The notes: generated by a model from the letters alone, not told the origin. A DNA stretch of 64,000 nt from Vibrionales bacterium SWAT-3 (GCA_000169995.1 AAZW01000007.1:1-64000), one strand, 5' to 3'. Shown: positions 34,244 to 43,206, counted from the first letter of the stretch. Translations and numbers: made by a program.

Positions 34244-35248
34244 GTGATTTACCCAAAGGCTTTAAACATCGGTGACAAAATTGGTTTTTTCTCACCGTCT
34301 TCCCCTGCGACAGTGTTCGCTCCCAATCGGTTTGCTCGCGCTAAAAATTACTTGGAATCGAAAGGTTTCACCTTAGTTGAAGGCACATTGACGGGGAAGT
34401 CTGATGGCTACCGTTCTGGCTCTATTCAAGCAAGAGCCGAAGAGCTAAACCAACTGATTCGAGATCCTGAAGTTCGCTGCATTATGTCTACAATTGGCGG
34501 CAATAATAGCAACTCGTTATTACCGTATATTGATTATGAGGCACTCAAAAAGGATCCAAAGATCATCATCGGTTACTCCGACGTAACCGCATTGCTATTG
34601 GCGATTCATGCTCAAACTGGCTTAGTCACATTTTATGGCCCGGCACTTGTTGCCTCATTTGGTGAGTTTCCACCGCTGGTTGATCAAACGTTCGAATCAT
34701 TCAGTGAGTTGTTGTGCGAGAGTACAAGTCAACATCAATACACCATGCCCCAGGTATGGACGGATATTAAACACGACTGGGAAACTCAGAACTACGCGAA
34801 GCCCGTCTACGACAATGAATGGAAGTTCATCGGCGTAGGCAAAGTCAATGGCCGAGTGATTGGTGGTAACTTGAGTACGATGGCTGGGATATGGGGTAGC
34901 CAATATATGCCCGAAATTCTCGATGGAGATATTCTCCTTATCGAGGACTCATTGAAGGGTATCGAAACCGTAGAGCGCTCTTTTGCACACCTATTGGCTT
35001 GCGGAGTGTTTGATAAGGTGGGCGCCATCATTTTAGGTAAGCATGAGTTGTTCGATGATAAAGGAACCGGACGAACACCACTCGATGTGCTTCTTGAAGT
35101 GTTAAACGGTAAAAACGTGCCGATATTGTATGGATTTGATAGCTGCCACACTCATCCAATGTTAGTCACGCCACTTGGCGTTCAAGGGAGTATCGACTTT
35201 GATTATCAGACCTTTGAGCTGCAGGGACCTTGGGTTATTAACTTCTAG
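34244..35248 (+). CDS. S66-family peptidase (MccF/LD-carboxypeptidase-like)
   Basis: This 334-residue serine peptidase of the S66 family has its nucleophile Ser112 in IIGYSDVTALLLAI, the acid in LLIEDSLKGIE near residue 237 and the His in DSCHTHPM near 302. The family cleaves L,D-peptide bonds in muropeptides (LdcA) or inactivates microcin C-type inhibitors (MccF). The long insertion with MPQVWTDIKHDWE resembles the MccF side, so self-protection or peptide cleanup is likely. I choose GTG 34244 behind GGAGGACAAAGGAA; the frame is open further upstream to TTG 34223. Confidence 0.82.
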   Translation: MIYPKALNIGDKIGFFSPSSPATVFAPNRFARAKNYLESKGFTLVEGTLTGKSDGYRSGSIQARAEELNQLIRDPEVRCIMSTIGGNNSNSLLPYIDYEALKKDPKIIIGYSDVTALLLAIHAQTGLVTFYGPALVASFGEFPPLVDQTFESFSELLCESTSQHQYTMPQVWTDIKHDWETQNYAKPVYDNEWKFIGVGKVNGRVIGGNLSTMAGIWGSQYMPEILDGDILLIEDSLKGIETVERSFAHLLACGVFDKVGAIILGKHELFDDKGTGRTPLDVLLEVLNGKNVPILYGFDSCHTHPMLVTPLGVQGSIDFDYQTFELQGPWVINF

Positions 35249-35290
35249 TCTCATAGTGTTTCGAGAATCCATTTTGGAATAAGGAAGTGC

Positions 35291-35812
35291 ATGGAAGTCA
35301 TATCTGAAATTGAAGTAAGCAAACAACAGCACCAAGCGATTACCACACTCAGGAACAGTGCATTTCCAGAGCATCAGGTTCAACGTTCATACTTCAAGCA
35401 ATTACCGCATATGCGTGCGCTCCAACTGGAACAAGGTAAGTTGGTTGGTTATCTTGGCCTTGACTATCGAATGAACAACGTTGGCGGCCATGCTTTTAAA
35501 GTTCTAGGTGTTATTGATTTTTGTATCGCCGAGGACGTTCGAGGTAAAGGTCTTGGTTCAACAATGATTTCTGAACTTGATGCTTATGCAAAGGAGAGGG
35601 ATGTTGATTTCATTATCTTAATCTCCGAGTTACACAGTTTTTATTCATCGCACGGTTACAGCCGAGTCGTTGCCGACCATTCTTGGCTAAGGCTCAATGA
35701 GCATCTAAGTTATGGCATCGTTGTTGAGGAAGTTGACGACCTGTATGTCAAATCGATAAGTGGTGCGAGTTGGCCTTCTGGGAAAGTCGATTGGTTAGGG
35801 TATATGTATTAG
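35291..35812 (+). CDS. GNAT N-acetyltransferase
   Basis: This 173-residue GNAT has FCIAEDVRGKGLGSTMISEL (loop near residues 78-97) and a C-terminal part HSFYSSHGYSRVVADHSW. The NNVGGHAFKVLGVIDFCI strand before the loop is typical. ATG 35291 lies behind AATAAGGAAGTGC. It closes the long run of one-strand cassette-like genes, and the following 130 bp contain a coding-like remnant. Confidence 0.82.
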   Translation: MEVISEIEVSKQQHQAITTLRNSAFPEHQVQRSYFKQLPHMRALQLEQGKLVGYLGLDYRMNNVGGHAFKVLGVIDFCIAEDVRGKGLGSTMISELDAYAKERDVDFIILISELHSFYSSHGYSRVVADHSWLRLNEHLSYGIVVEEVDDLYVKSISGASWPSGKVDWLGYMY

Positions 35813-35954
35813 GACACGGTCATAGCACGCGCAAGAAAGATGCTCCTCTCTGCAAACTCAGTTTATAAACCTGTCTATACTGAGTTAGGTTACGCCACGA
35901 CGTTAGATGGCGCTATGAATGTAAGTTTGATTAGGTTAAATCTCAGAGGTGACG

Positions 35955-36416
35955 ATGAAAAAATTACTACCACTATGCGCCATTCTACTTTCTGCATCCT
36001 TTTCAGTTGCCGCTTCCGACGGTTTGATAAAGTACCAAAGTAATTACTCAGTGAAAGAGACGGCAGACCGTTTTGAAGAAATAGCCAAAAGCAAAGGTTT
36101 AACCTTGTTTGCGAGAATCGACCATCAGAAAAACGCGAGTAAGGTCGATCTTGAATTGAGACCAACGGAAGTCATCATCTTTGGTAACCCGAAAGTAGGG
36201 ACACCATTAATGCAATGCGCTCAAGAAGTCGCGATAGATTTACCGCAGAAGGTGTTAGTCACGGAGGATTCTAATAAGAAAGTATGGTTGTCTTACAACG
36301 ATCCTAATTACTTGGTAGAGCGCCACGCGATAAATGGCTGTGACGAGGTGATTAAGAAGATTTCAGGTGTGCTTAGTAAGTTATCTGAGGCGACGGTTGC
36401 TAAAACGAAATCTTGA
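35955..36416 (+). CDS. exported DUF302-type protein
   Basis: This 153-residue protein has a signal peptide (MKKLLPLCAILLSASFSVAA, cut near residue 20) and a mature DUF302 domain: YSVKETADRFEEIAKSKGLT, FARIDHQKNA, VIIFGNPKVGTPLMQC and VWLSYNDPNYLVERH. DUF302 folds are small single-domain proteins in the periplasm with unknown biochemistry. ATG 35955 is the start fitting the signal peptide; upstream GAGGTGACG contains both ribosome site and a possible GTG. Confidence 0.83.
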   Translation: MKKLLPLCAILLSASFSVAASDGLIKYQSNYSVKETADRFEEIAKSKGLTLFARIDHQKNASKVDLELRPTEVIIFGNPKVGTPLMQCAQEVAIDLPQKVLVTEDSNKKVWLSYNDPNYLVERHAINGCDEVIKKISGVLSKLSEATVAKTKS

Positions 36417-36643
36417 TTAGGTCGCGCTTAGAACTACGCACGAAACAGCAAGAGGTTCACCTCATCAGAAGTGTGAGCGAGTTAAACAGCTTTGTGCGTA
36501 AACAAATAACTGGCTGAGCGATTTTTCATGGTCGCCATATTTGTAATATGCATCTTTGATTCTATAAAACATCTTGAGATTAAGTGAAGCTATGTCATAT
36601 TCGTATCTCTTAAGTCTCTGTTATCAATAGGATTGTAGATCCG

Positions 36644-36868
36644 ATGTATGGAAGTGAACAAACGCGAGCATTTTGTTGTAATTGCAAAGCGCTAACATTG
36701 CACAAATACACCTTGTTCAGTAGCCATGCGCAAAAAGCGCCACAAGATGAGAAGAAACCAGGCTTGCTGATGCAAATCTTGTCTGGGTTTATTTCCAATG
36801 GTGCAACGGGGGATTACAAATGTACTCGATGCGGTACCTACCTAGAGACGCCGGACCATCTAGATTGA
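36644..36868 (+). CDS. small zinc-ribbon protein, family member 2
   Basis: This 74-residue protein has CCNCKALTLHKYTLFSS (first CxxC at residues 12-15), a helix LLMQILSGFISNG and YKCTRCGTYLE with the second pair. It follows the same CxxC-x3-T-x-H plan as 33319, 41719 and 63916. It is followed by a terminator region shared with the convergent SEC-C gene. Function unknown. Confidence 0.7.
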   Translation: MYGSEQTRAFCCNCKALTLHKYTLFSSHAQKAPQDEKKPGLLMQILSGFISNGATGDYKCTRCGTYLETPDHLD

Positions 36869-36890
36869 TGAAGGGTTTGGATAAATAAAA

Positions 36891-36917
36891 ACGGGAAGAT
36901 TTCAGCGATCTTCCCGT
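36891..36917. terminator. hairpin terminator between convergent genes
   Basis: ACGGGAAGAT and ATCTTCCCGT form a perfect 10-bp stem (36891-36900 and 36908-36917). On the minus strand it is followed by TTTTTATTTA, so it fits a rho-independent terminator of the SEC-C gene; on the plus strand the T run is weaker. Confidence 0.8.
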
Positions 36918-36951
36918 TGTATTTCGTTTTGCTATTGGCAATTCAGAAGTC

Positions 36952-37284
36952 TTAAGCGCAGCACTTCTTGTATTTCTTACCGCTACCGCAAGAGCATGGG
37001 TCGTTGCGGTTAGGTGTCTTTTCAAACGTCATCGTTTTTGGCTTGTTTAGGAATGTATCAAGCTCGACGGTGTTCTCTTCTTTCTCTGCGTCTACTGTTT
37101 CGTTAACGAAGATAGCGTGCTCTGCAGCCAGTGATTCGATCTCGGTTTTGCGAGTTTCGTTTTGAACCGTTACTTTGATTGGTGCTTCTTCAGTACCCGC
37201 TTTTACATCGCGGTTTACGTTGTAGCCTGCAAGAACGTGGTTTTGTCTTGTTTCGATACGGCCTTTGAAAAATAGTTTCGACAT
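36952..37284 (-). CDS. SEC-C motif metal-binding protein (PBPRA1643-like)
   Basis: This protein of 110 residues ends in RNDPCSCGSGKKYKKCCA, the SEC-C zinc-binding motif also found at the end of SecA. The N-terminal half starts MSKLFFKGRIETRQNHV and the type is widespread in Vibrio and relatives. Start ATG 37284 is preferred to the in-frame ATG at 37326, because the family starts MSKLF. It reads toward the terminator at 36.9 kb. The role is unknown; possibly binding to ribosomes or the Sec machinery through the zinc motif. Confidence 0.86.
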   Translation of the reverse strand: MSKLFFKGRIETRQNHVLAGYNVNRDVKAGTEEAPIKVTVQNETRKTEIESLAAEHAIFVNETVDAEKEENTVELDTFLNKPKTMTFEKTPNRNDPCSCGSGKKYKKCCA

Positions 37285-37623
37285 GGGGTACTCATTCAGA
37301 AATAGTGTAATTGCGCTCATATTCATGTTGATGGCGCATGGAGCGGGGGATTATACGCATATATTCCAATTGATAAAGCTGAGATCCAAACATAAACAGC
37401 AATCTTTTTTACACGGTAATGTCGATCGGTGTGGAGTATTGACAGCAACTTAATCTGCACGGCTCGCGATGAAAAATAGACGATTTGTAGAATGGAGGCC
37501 ATGACCAAAAACATGCGGCCTGACAAGGTTTTAGTATTATTTTAAGCTCGGTATTTGCTGAAGCCTAGCTCTACCGTTAATGTGTGTTAAATCAGAATAA
37601 TAGCGAACATAAAGGATTAGGTA

Positions 37624-38019
37624 ATGACATCAAAAGAGGTGGTGTTAAATTTTTGGGATGCCATGCGTACCAATGATTTTGCAAAAGCGAGCGAATGGTT
37701 GGCGGAGGATTTCCAAGGTTATTGGCCACAGTCATCTGAGCTAACCGTCGGGCGAGATAACTTCACAGCGATCAACTCTGAATACCCAGCAAATGATGTA
37801 TGGAAGTTTACGCTCAATTCGATAGTTTGCGAAGGTGATACTGTCGTGACCGATGTGTCAGTGACTGACAGTGTTCTTAATGACCGTGTGATTACCTTCC
37901 ATACCGTGGTTGATGGCTTGATCAAAAAGCAAACTGAGTTTTGGCCGGATGGCTTTGCTCCACAAGAGTGGCGCTCACAATGGGTTCAATTAGTCAGCCC
38001 TGAATCACTGAATTACTAA
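37624..38019 (+). CDS. NTF2-like / SnoaL-like domain protein
   Basis: This 131-residue protein with the cone-like alpha+beta NTF2 fold has VVLNFWDAMRTNDFAKASEWL as first helices, EDFQGYWPQS and later VDGLIKKQTEFWPD. The fold serves enzymes and binding proteins, so the activity is open. ATG 37624 follows AAAGGATTAGGTA. It stands alone behind a 300-bp non-coding stretch that also serves as promoter space for the divergent SEC-C gene. Confidence 0.8.
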   Translation: MTSKEVVLNFWDAMRTNDFAKASEWLAEDFQGYWPQSSELTVGRDNFTAINSEYPANDVWKFTLNSIVCEGDTVVTDVSVTDSVLNDRVITFHTVVDGLIKKQTEFWPDGFAPQEWRSQWVQLVSPESLNY

Positions 38020-38105
38020 CATCAAATGCCACAACACGAGCTCACAGAAGCGTACTTACATAACAAAAATCAGATCAACAAGAAGTCAGCAAGTTAGGAG
38101 AGTCC

Positions 38106-38837
38106 ATGAACAAGGTCGTAATTGTTACCGGCGGGAGCCGAGGTATTGGTGCTGCAACATCTAAGCTATTAGCAAAACAAGGCTATGCGGTTTGTGTTAA
38201 TTTCATCCAAAATGAATCGAGAGCTGAAGCGCTGGTTAACGAAATTAGAGAACAAGGCGGCACTGCTATCAGTGTGCGTGCTGATGTATCGGTTGAATCA
38301 GACGTTAAATCCTTGTTTGAAATTGCACGTAACAAACTCGGGCCAGTAACTCACTTGGTTAACAATGCAGGCATCTTGTTTACTCAATCTGCATTAGAAG
38401 ATATTGAACTGGATCGCTTTGAAAAGGTCATGAAGTCAAATGTATCGAGCTGCTTCCTCTGCAGTAAAGCTTTTATCAAGCAAGCGGATGGTGCTGGCTC
38501 GATTGTGAATGTATCGTCTGCAGCGTCACGTACCGGAGCGCCATTTGAATATGTAGATTATGCGGCTTCGAAAGGTGCAATGGACTCCCTTACAAAAGGC
38601 TTATCTCTTGAACTGGCGTCAAGAAACATCCGTGTCAATGGTGTAAGACCTGGCTGTATCTATACTGAAATGCATGCCGATGGCGGCGAGCCGGGTAGAG
38701 TAGATAGGTTAGCTTCACAATTACCTTTGCAACGAGGCGGTACGCCAGAAGAAGTCGCAAACTCTATCGCTTGGTTACTGTCAGATGAAGCTTCTTATGT
38801 GGCTGGGTCATTTATTGATATTGCCGGTGGGCGTTAG
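38106..38837 (+). CDS. short-chain dehydrogenase/reductase
   Basis: This 243-residue classical SDR has the nucleotide loop TGGSRGIG (residues 8-15), NNAG (86-89), Ser137-138 and the catalytic YAASK (152-156). The proline-glycine block VRPGCIYTEMHADGGEPGR follows. It is the FabG-like group that oxidises or reduces alcohols and ketones with NAD(P)H. GGAGAGTCC precedes ATG 38106. The substrate is unknown. Confidence 0.9.
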   Translation: MNKVVIVTGGSRGIGAATSKLLAKQGYAVCVNFIQNESRAEALVNEIREQGGTAISVRADVSVESDVKSLFEIARNKLGPVTHLVNNAGILFTQSALEDIELDRFEKVMKSNVSSCFLCSKAFIKQADGAGSIVNVSSAASRTGAPFEYVDYAASKGAMDSLTKGLSLELASRNIRVNGVRPGCIYTEMHADGGEPGRVDRLASQLPLQRGGTPEEVANSIAWLLSDEASYVAGSFIDIAGGR

Positions 38838-38930
38838 GGTACTAAGGCTTTTACGCAAAAATAGAAATTAGTTAGAATCATAACGCAATAAATAGTACCC
38901 AATTAAAAGAACGAAACTAAGAGTACAAAT

Positions 38931-39557
38931 ATGAATAACTATTTTGAAAGCCCATTCGTGGGTAAATCACTTAAAGAACAAGTAACCAACCCAAATATCA
39001 TTGTGGGTGAGCACAGTTACTACTCCGGCTACTATCACAACCATAGTTTTGATGATTGTGCGCGCTACCTTCTTCCAGACCGAACTGATATCGACAAGTT
39101 GATCATCGGTAGCTACTGCTCGATTGGTTCTGGTGCTGTGTTTATGATGGCAGGTAATCAAGGTCACCAAAACCAGTGGGTGAGTACATTCCCATTTTTC
39201 TACCAAGATGATGAAAAATTTGAAGGGGCGATCGACGGCTTCGAACGTTCTGGAGACACAGTGATTGGTAATGATGTCTGGATTGGTACAGAGGCGATGA
39301 TCATGAGTGGCGTAAAGGTGGGCGACGGTGCCATTATCGCCAGCCGTGCAGTCGTGACCAAAGACGTTGAGCCATACTCAATTGTCGGCTCTAATCCAGC
39401 TCGTCATATCCGCTATCGTTTTAGTGAAACTGAAATTGCGAAGTTGCTAGAAATGAAATGGTGGGAATGGAATGAAGAGCAAATCAAAGGTGCAATGTCC
39501 TTGATGTGCTCTTCTGATATCGATGGCTTGTACCAGTATTGGAAGACTTTTGCTTAG
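38931..39557 (+). CDS. catB: CatB-type xenobiotic acetyltransferase
   Basis: This 208-residue acetyltransferase with the left-handed beta-helix fold resembles the CatB (type B chloramphenicol acetyltransferase) family over the whole length: [58 protein letters not shown] with His79, and [19 protein letters not shown]. The family acetylates chloramphenicol O-3 with acetyl-CoA. Known as catB9 in the Vibrio cholerae superintegron. Here it has no attC and stands in ordinary chromosomal context, so its resistance activity is uncertain. AAGAGTACAAAT precedes the ATG. Confidence 0.88.
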   Translation: MNNYFESPFVGKSLKEQVTNPNIIVGEHSYYSGYYHNHSFDDCARYLLPDRTDIDKLIIGSYCSIGSGAVFMMAGNQGHQNQWVSTFPFFYQDDEKFEGAIDGFERSGDTVIGNDVWIGTEAMIMSGVKVGDGAIIASRAVVTKDVEPYSIVGSNPARHIRYRFSETEIAKLLEMKWWEWNEEQIKGAMSLMCSSDIDGLYQYWKTFA

Positions 39558-39591
39558 CGTCTTCTGCTTGGTAAATTGAATCGTGATTTAG

Positions 39592-40770
39592 CTAGATACC
39601 GGCTCCGACTTGAAAGTAGAGTGCGGTATCTTCTTCGCTAAACGCAATATCAATCCCTGAAATGAGGCCATAACGTCTCGCGATAAGGTAACGAAATCCA
39701 ACGCCATACGCTGAGTGTGAGCTTTGGTCAAACATATCGCTGTCACTGTCGCCAGCATAACCAATCCCAGTAAACACACCTGTTGACCAACGCGGCGTCC
39801 ATTGTTTGCTTACTTGCACCTCTGCCGCAAAGGTATGCTCTCCTTGATAGCGGTTTCTCGCAATACCCCTTAGTTGAATGTCTGGATAGTATTGAGGCGA
39901 TAGAAAGCGTTCGTCAGTCGACAAGGATTTGTATTGTCCACGCAGCGCGAGATTCCATTCTTTGTTGAGCTCCCAATAATTCAGTCCCTCTAGATTGAAC
40001 GTTTGGTAGTTGTAATCACTGCCAAGTCCATCACCAAACCATAGATACTCAGCGACATAGTTATAGCCTTGACTTGGATTTAGAAAGCTGTTTTTACTGT
40101 CGTACTCCGCGATTAAGCCCAAGCCTGATGAAGTTGGTGAGGTATTCCCAATATTGTTTAGGATCTCTTGCGCTTTGGGGTGATTATTGAGTGACAATTT
40201 AGGTGCAAAAAACTGTTGAGATAGGCCAACTAACCATGGCGAGTCTTGGATTCTAAATTGAAGCTTTTGTATCCCTCCCATGCCTTTTAAGCCAAGCTCG
40301 ATACCTTCATTTGGATCGAGTGGTGAAAGGGCATTAGGAGAACTTTGTCGATAGAAAGTCATGTTGATATCGCCGTAACCCAAACCACCAAGGTAGCGTA
40401 TCGAATCCTCTTTCCAGCTTCGCTTGTGACCAATAAACGCCATCCAAGTGCCATTCTCTGTCGCAAAGCCACCGACTGCGGTGATTGCTGGTGTTAAGAG
40501 TTGTGCGCCGCCATCAAGGGACTTCTCCGCCAGTGCTTTGCGTGTGGTTTTCTGTTCTTCTGATTCATGAAGGAAGATACCAGTGAAACCACCACCGTAG
40601 CCAACCGCTGGCTCTGTAATGAGAATTGGGACGGGTAAAAAACCATAGGCATTTTCAGCTAGGTATTCACCCATGTCCAAGTGACCATCGATTGGGTCTA
40701 TAAAACTCACCGCACTTGCTGTTGTAGAGACGAGCAAGAGAGCACTTGTGGCTATAGGTTTTAAGTTCAT
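39592..40770 (-). CDS. outer-membrane protein, BamA/TamA (Omp85) C-terminal barrel type
   Basis: This 392-residue protein has a signal peptide (NLKPIATSALLLVSTTASA, cut near residue 20) and a long region of alternating strands. It ends in GIDIAFSEEDTALYFQVGAGI, where Gly and aromatic residues fit the beta-signal. VGYGGGFTGIFLH and YGVGFRYLIARRYGL are typical of surface-antigen (D15-like) barrels. It lacks POTRA domains, so it may not insert other proteins. ATG 40770. It is convergent with catB, with only 34 bp between the stops and no visible terminator. Confidence 0.8.
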   Translation of the reverse strand: MNLKPIATSALLLVSTTASAVSFIDPIDGHLDMGEYLAENAYGFLPVPILITEPAVGYGGGFTGIFLHESEEQKTTRKALAEKSLDGGAQLLTPAITAVGGFATENGTWMAFIGHKRSWKEDSIRYLGGLGYGDINMTFYRQSSPNALSPLDPNEGIELGLKGMGGIQKLQFRIQDSPWLVGLSQQFFAPKLSLNNHPKAQEILNNIGNTSPTSSGLGLIAEYDSKNSFLNPSQGYNYVAEYLWFGDGLGSDYNYQTFNLEGLNYWELNKEWNLALRGQYKSLSTDERFLSPQYYPDIQLRGIARNRYQGEHTFAAEVQVSKQWTPRWSTGVFTGIGYAGDSDSDMFDQSSHSAYGVGFRYLIARRYGLISGIDIAFSEEDTALYFQVGAGI

Positions 40771-40885
40771 AACGTTCCGTATTATTCACTGTCCAATAAC
40801 TTCAGTGTAATCAAACGAATAGATAGCGCAATAAAACGAACGTTATTAAGTAAGTTCAGCGTTTAAAAGTTGAATTGATTAGCAA

Positions 40886-41254
40886 TTATCGTTGGATCAT
40901 TTCGACATAATCAAGAATATCAATGGCATCTTGTCTTGTAATCACTCCTTGCCACGATGGGATTCCCTCTTCAATGTCACCTTCTAAAATGTCATCAACC
41001 AAGGAGTTCTTTGTCGTAAAGAACTCGCCAAGCTTATTGGGAATATTGGCGGGTTTGCTTGGCAGAGATGCTGCTGTTGGTCCATCACCTAAACCTTTGT
41101 CACCATGACACGTTTGGCAAAGCTGTTGATATTTGGTTTTGCCGTTGGCGAAGTGAGACGCATCATTCGCCGAGGCAGCGTTCGCAGTAAAAGACATCAC
41201 TACAGCGATTAAACCAAAGTAAGCTAACAGGTGGTGATGGTTCGTAAATTTCAT
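40886..41254 (-). CDS. small c-type cytochrome
   Basis: This protein of 122 residues has a signal peptide (MKFTNHHHLLAYFGLIAVVM to about residue 26) and one haem-binding CQTCH at 46-50. The distal Met is probably in the SLPSKPANIPNK to SWQGVITRQ region; no clear Met-containing loop stands out. It acts in the periplasm in electron transfer, attached by the Ccm system. The in-frame start at 41281 is less likely because the signal begins at MKF. It lies 115 bp upstream of the barrel gene on the same strand. Confidence 0.84.
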   Translation of the reverse strand: MKFTNHHHLLAYFGLIAVVMSFTANAASANDASHFANGKTKYQQLCQTCHGDKGLGDGPTAASLPSKPANIPNKLGEFFTTKNSLVDDILEGDIEEGIPSWQGVITRQDAIDILDYVEMIQR

Positions 41255-41458
41255 CGTCTTGTTCTCATGGTTATTTAACAACGTAAGAATAAGTGGGTGT
41301 GGGTAGAATAAACGTGAATAACCAAAGTGGGACTATGATTAAACCCATGAGCATCTGGTGTATATGCTGTTTCAATGTGATGTAAGTAAATGATTGATTA
41401 TAAACAGTTTGCATAGTATGGCATATCGCATTAGCGTGATAGATGAATGGGAGGCATT

Positions 41459-41710
41459 ATGATTAGTTGCAGTGATTACGATTATATTGAAATTGTGTGT
41501 ATGCACAGGTACCCAGTTAAGCTGACCTTGAAATCCGGAGAACCGGTTGAGGGGATCGCTGTAGATACCCAGCGTAACCAAGACAAAGAAGAATGCATTA
41601 AGCTAAGTGTCTCTGGTCAAGAACAACTTGTTGTATTGACGGGAATTACTGAATTAGAAGTGTGTGTCGACAACCCTCATTTTAAGCAAAAATCTTTCAA
41701 AACGTCATAG
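41459..41710 (+). CDS. rof: Rho-binding antiterminator Rof
   Basis: This protein of 83 residues resembles Rof (YaeO): MISCSDYDYIEIVCMHRYPV at the start and KLTLKSGEPVEGIAVDTQRN, then ECIKLSV. Rof binds the Rho hexamer and blocks RNA loading, so it lowers Rho termination under stress. GGGAGGC lies before ATG 41459; an upstream start (41447) would add MGGI. It ends 8 bp before the zinc-ribbon gene, and both probably share a transcript. Confidence 0.88.
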   Translation: MISCSDYDYIEIVCMHRYPVKLTLKSGEPVEGIAVDTQRNQDKEECIKLSVSGQEQLVVLTGITELEVCVDNPHFKQKSFKTS

Positions 41711-41718
41711 GGTGACAT

Positions 41719-41952
41719 ATGAGTAATTCAATAGAGCAAAGCTACTGCACATCTTGTCGTGATCGTACGCAACACGTTGTTGTTTTGGTTAGAAAGGAAA
41801 GTGCATTTGCAGGCAAGCCAAACCAAAAGCGGCATGAATTTATCGCAGGCTTAATTAAAGGATGGTTTCTTGGTCCTTTTATCGCCTCTATGGATGAGTT
41901 TTCTCGTCATGTTGTTTGTGAAAAGTGCGGACACAAAGAGATTCAAGACTAG
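41719..41952 (+). CDS. small zinc-ribbon protein, family member 3
   Basis: This 77-residue protein has CTSCRDRTQHVVVLVRKES (first CxxC at 10-13) and HVVCEKCGHKEI at the C-terminus with the second pair. The middle helix LIKGWFLGPFIASMD is amphipathic or membrane-near. It shares the CxxC-x3-T-x-H pattern with 33319, 36644 and 63916. GGTGACAT precedes the ATG, 8 bp behind rof. This is the only family member with a conserved-looking partner gene here. Confidence 0.72.
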   Translation: MSNSIEQSYCTSCRDRTQHVVVLVRKESAFAGKPNQKRHEFIAGLIKGWFLGPFIASMDEFSRHVVCEKCGHKEIQD

Positions 41953-42003
41953 AATCGAGTTGGTTTAACAGTTGATGTAATAAATGGCTTAGGAAATAGA
42001 AGA

Positions 42004-42453
42004 GTGAAAGAACAAATATTAGAAGCGGTAAAGGCATATGGTTTTTCGGTAAGAACCAACAATACCGACGAGGTTGATCCAGCAAAGGCGAAAATAGGGC
42101 AATTGTGGCAAGGCTTTTTCGAACAAGCTTTTCCTAAGCTGACCCCAGACTCAAAGGTATACGGCGTTTACACCAACTACGAGTCAGATTTTACGGGTGA
42201 CTTTGATGTGATTGCTTGTACCAATGCGCTTACTAATAACACCATTGACCAATTGGTCGAAACAAAAATTGAACCAGGAAAATACCTGACGTTCTCGGCA
42301 CAAGGCGAATTACCACAAGCGGTGATCGATTTGTGGGGAGAAGTATGGGCTTATTTTAACGCGCCAGATTGCCCACATACACGAACGTACACAACCGACT
42401 TTGAGCTGTACAAAGGCGAAACTGAAGTCGAGATTTCAATTGCGATTCAATAA
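42004..42453 (+). CDS. GyrI-like effector-binding domain protein
   Basis: This 149-residue protein has the GyrI/SBMC fold: VYGVYTNYESDFTGDFDVIA near residues 58-77, IEPGKYLTFSAQGELPQAV and YTTDFELYKGETEVEISIAI. Such domains bind hydrophobic small molecules, either alone or attached to AraC regulators. No DNA-binding part is present. It starts with GTG 42004 behind AGAAGA. Confidence 0.82.
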   Translation: MKEQILEAVKAYGFSVRTNNTDEVDPAKAKIGQLWQGFFEQAFPKLTPDSKVYGVYTNYESDFTGDFDVIACTNALTNNTIDQLVETKIEPGKYLTFSAQGELPQAVIDLWGEVWAYFNAPDCPHTRTYTTDFELYKGETEVEISIAIQ

Positions 42454-42493
42454 CCTTTGAGCACTGATATATCCTGTAAAAGTTAATGAACTA

Positions 42494-42522
42494 AAAGAGC
42501 CGCTCGGTGTGAGCGGCTCTTT
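42494..42522. terminator. strong bidirectional terminator
   Basis: AAAGAGCCGCTC and GAGCGGCTCTTT form a 12-bp GC-rich stem with a GGTGT loop. It has A-rich and T-rich flanks on both sides, so it can serve both the GyrI-like gene and the convergent GST gene (stop at 42535). Confidence 0.9.
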
Positions 42523-42534
42523 TGCGATATGGAA

Positions 42535-43206
42535 TTATCCAAAAAGACAATCTTGCTTGGTGTCATTCCATAATGGGTACTGTTTCATTACTTGGGTATA
42601 GAGTTTACTTTCGAGGTGCGATCGCAACCAACGCCCAACGTTCTGGTATTCAGACTGCACAAACCATTTCTTTTCTACTCTAACAAACTGGCTGACGAAT
42701 GGCATTACGGCAAAATCGGCTAGACTAGGGGAATCTCCAAACAAATAGTCGTGGTGAGCGAGCTTAGCCTCAAGTTCGCTGATAAAGGCTTCGCACAAGC
42801 TCCTACGTTGCTCGATGTCGTCATTGCGATAGCGAACAGAAGCGCGATACTTCTCTAAGTGACCAATAAACGCATTGTCATTACGTTGAATAAGCTGGTG
42901 GATTTGCTCACTGAGTGAAGGGTTACTCGAACGAAGAAGATCTTGAGGATCGTTCTGTTGAAGCGCCCACATCATCACATCTAAGCTCTGCTCAATAACT
43001 CTTCCATCGGGTAACACTAATACTGGAACCGTACCTTTTGGCGAACTGGCCAATAGTTCACTAGGCTTATCTTTGGTGACGATTTCTCTCAGCAGTACTT
43101 GTTGTTTCGATAAGGCGATGCCCATTCTTCCACGCATTGCGTAAGGACAGAGACGGAGAGAGTACAGGACAGGTAAAGCTGAAGGATTAGGCATTGTTGA
43201 GGTCAT
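42535..43206 (-). CDS. glutathione S-transferase family protein
   Basis: This 223-residue protein has an N-terminal thioredoxin-like domain with the glutaredoxin-type LRLCPYAMRGRM (Cys20), GTVPVLVLPDGRVIEQS for glutathione contacts, and an all-helical C-terminal domain with SPSLADFAVMPF. It is like the small Grx2/GST hybrid group, likely reducing mixed disulfides or conjugating glutathione. It is divergent from the U32 gene (92 bp between starts), so both share the promoter space. Confidence 0.85.
   Translation of the reverse strand: MTSTMPNPSALPVLYSLRLCPYAMRGRMGIALSKQQVLLREIVTKDKPSELLASSPKGTVPVLVLPDGRVIEQSLDVMMWALQQNDPQDLLRSSNPSLSEQIHQLIQRNDNAFIGHLEKYRASVRYRNDDIEQRRSLCEAFISELEAKLAHHDYLFGDSPSLADFAVMPFVSQFVRVEKKWFVQSEYQNVGRWLRSHLESKLYTQVMKQYPLWNDTKQDCLFG

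Noticed and set aside
35813..35941. Coding-like stretch ARARKMLLSANSVYKPVYTE and LGYATTLDGAMNVSLIRLN behind the GNAT gene at 35291
   Set aside because: It could be the end of a lost acetyltransferase, but it has no start, no upstream part and only weak similarity, so I do not list it as a gene.
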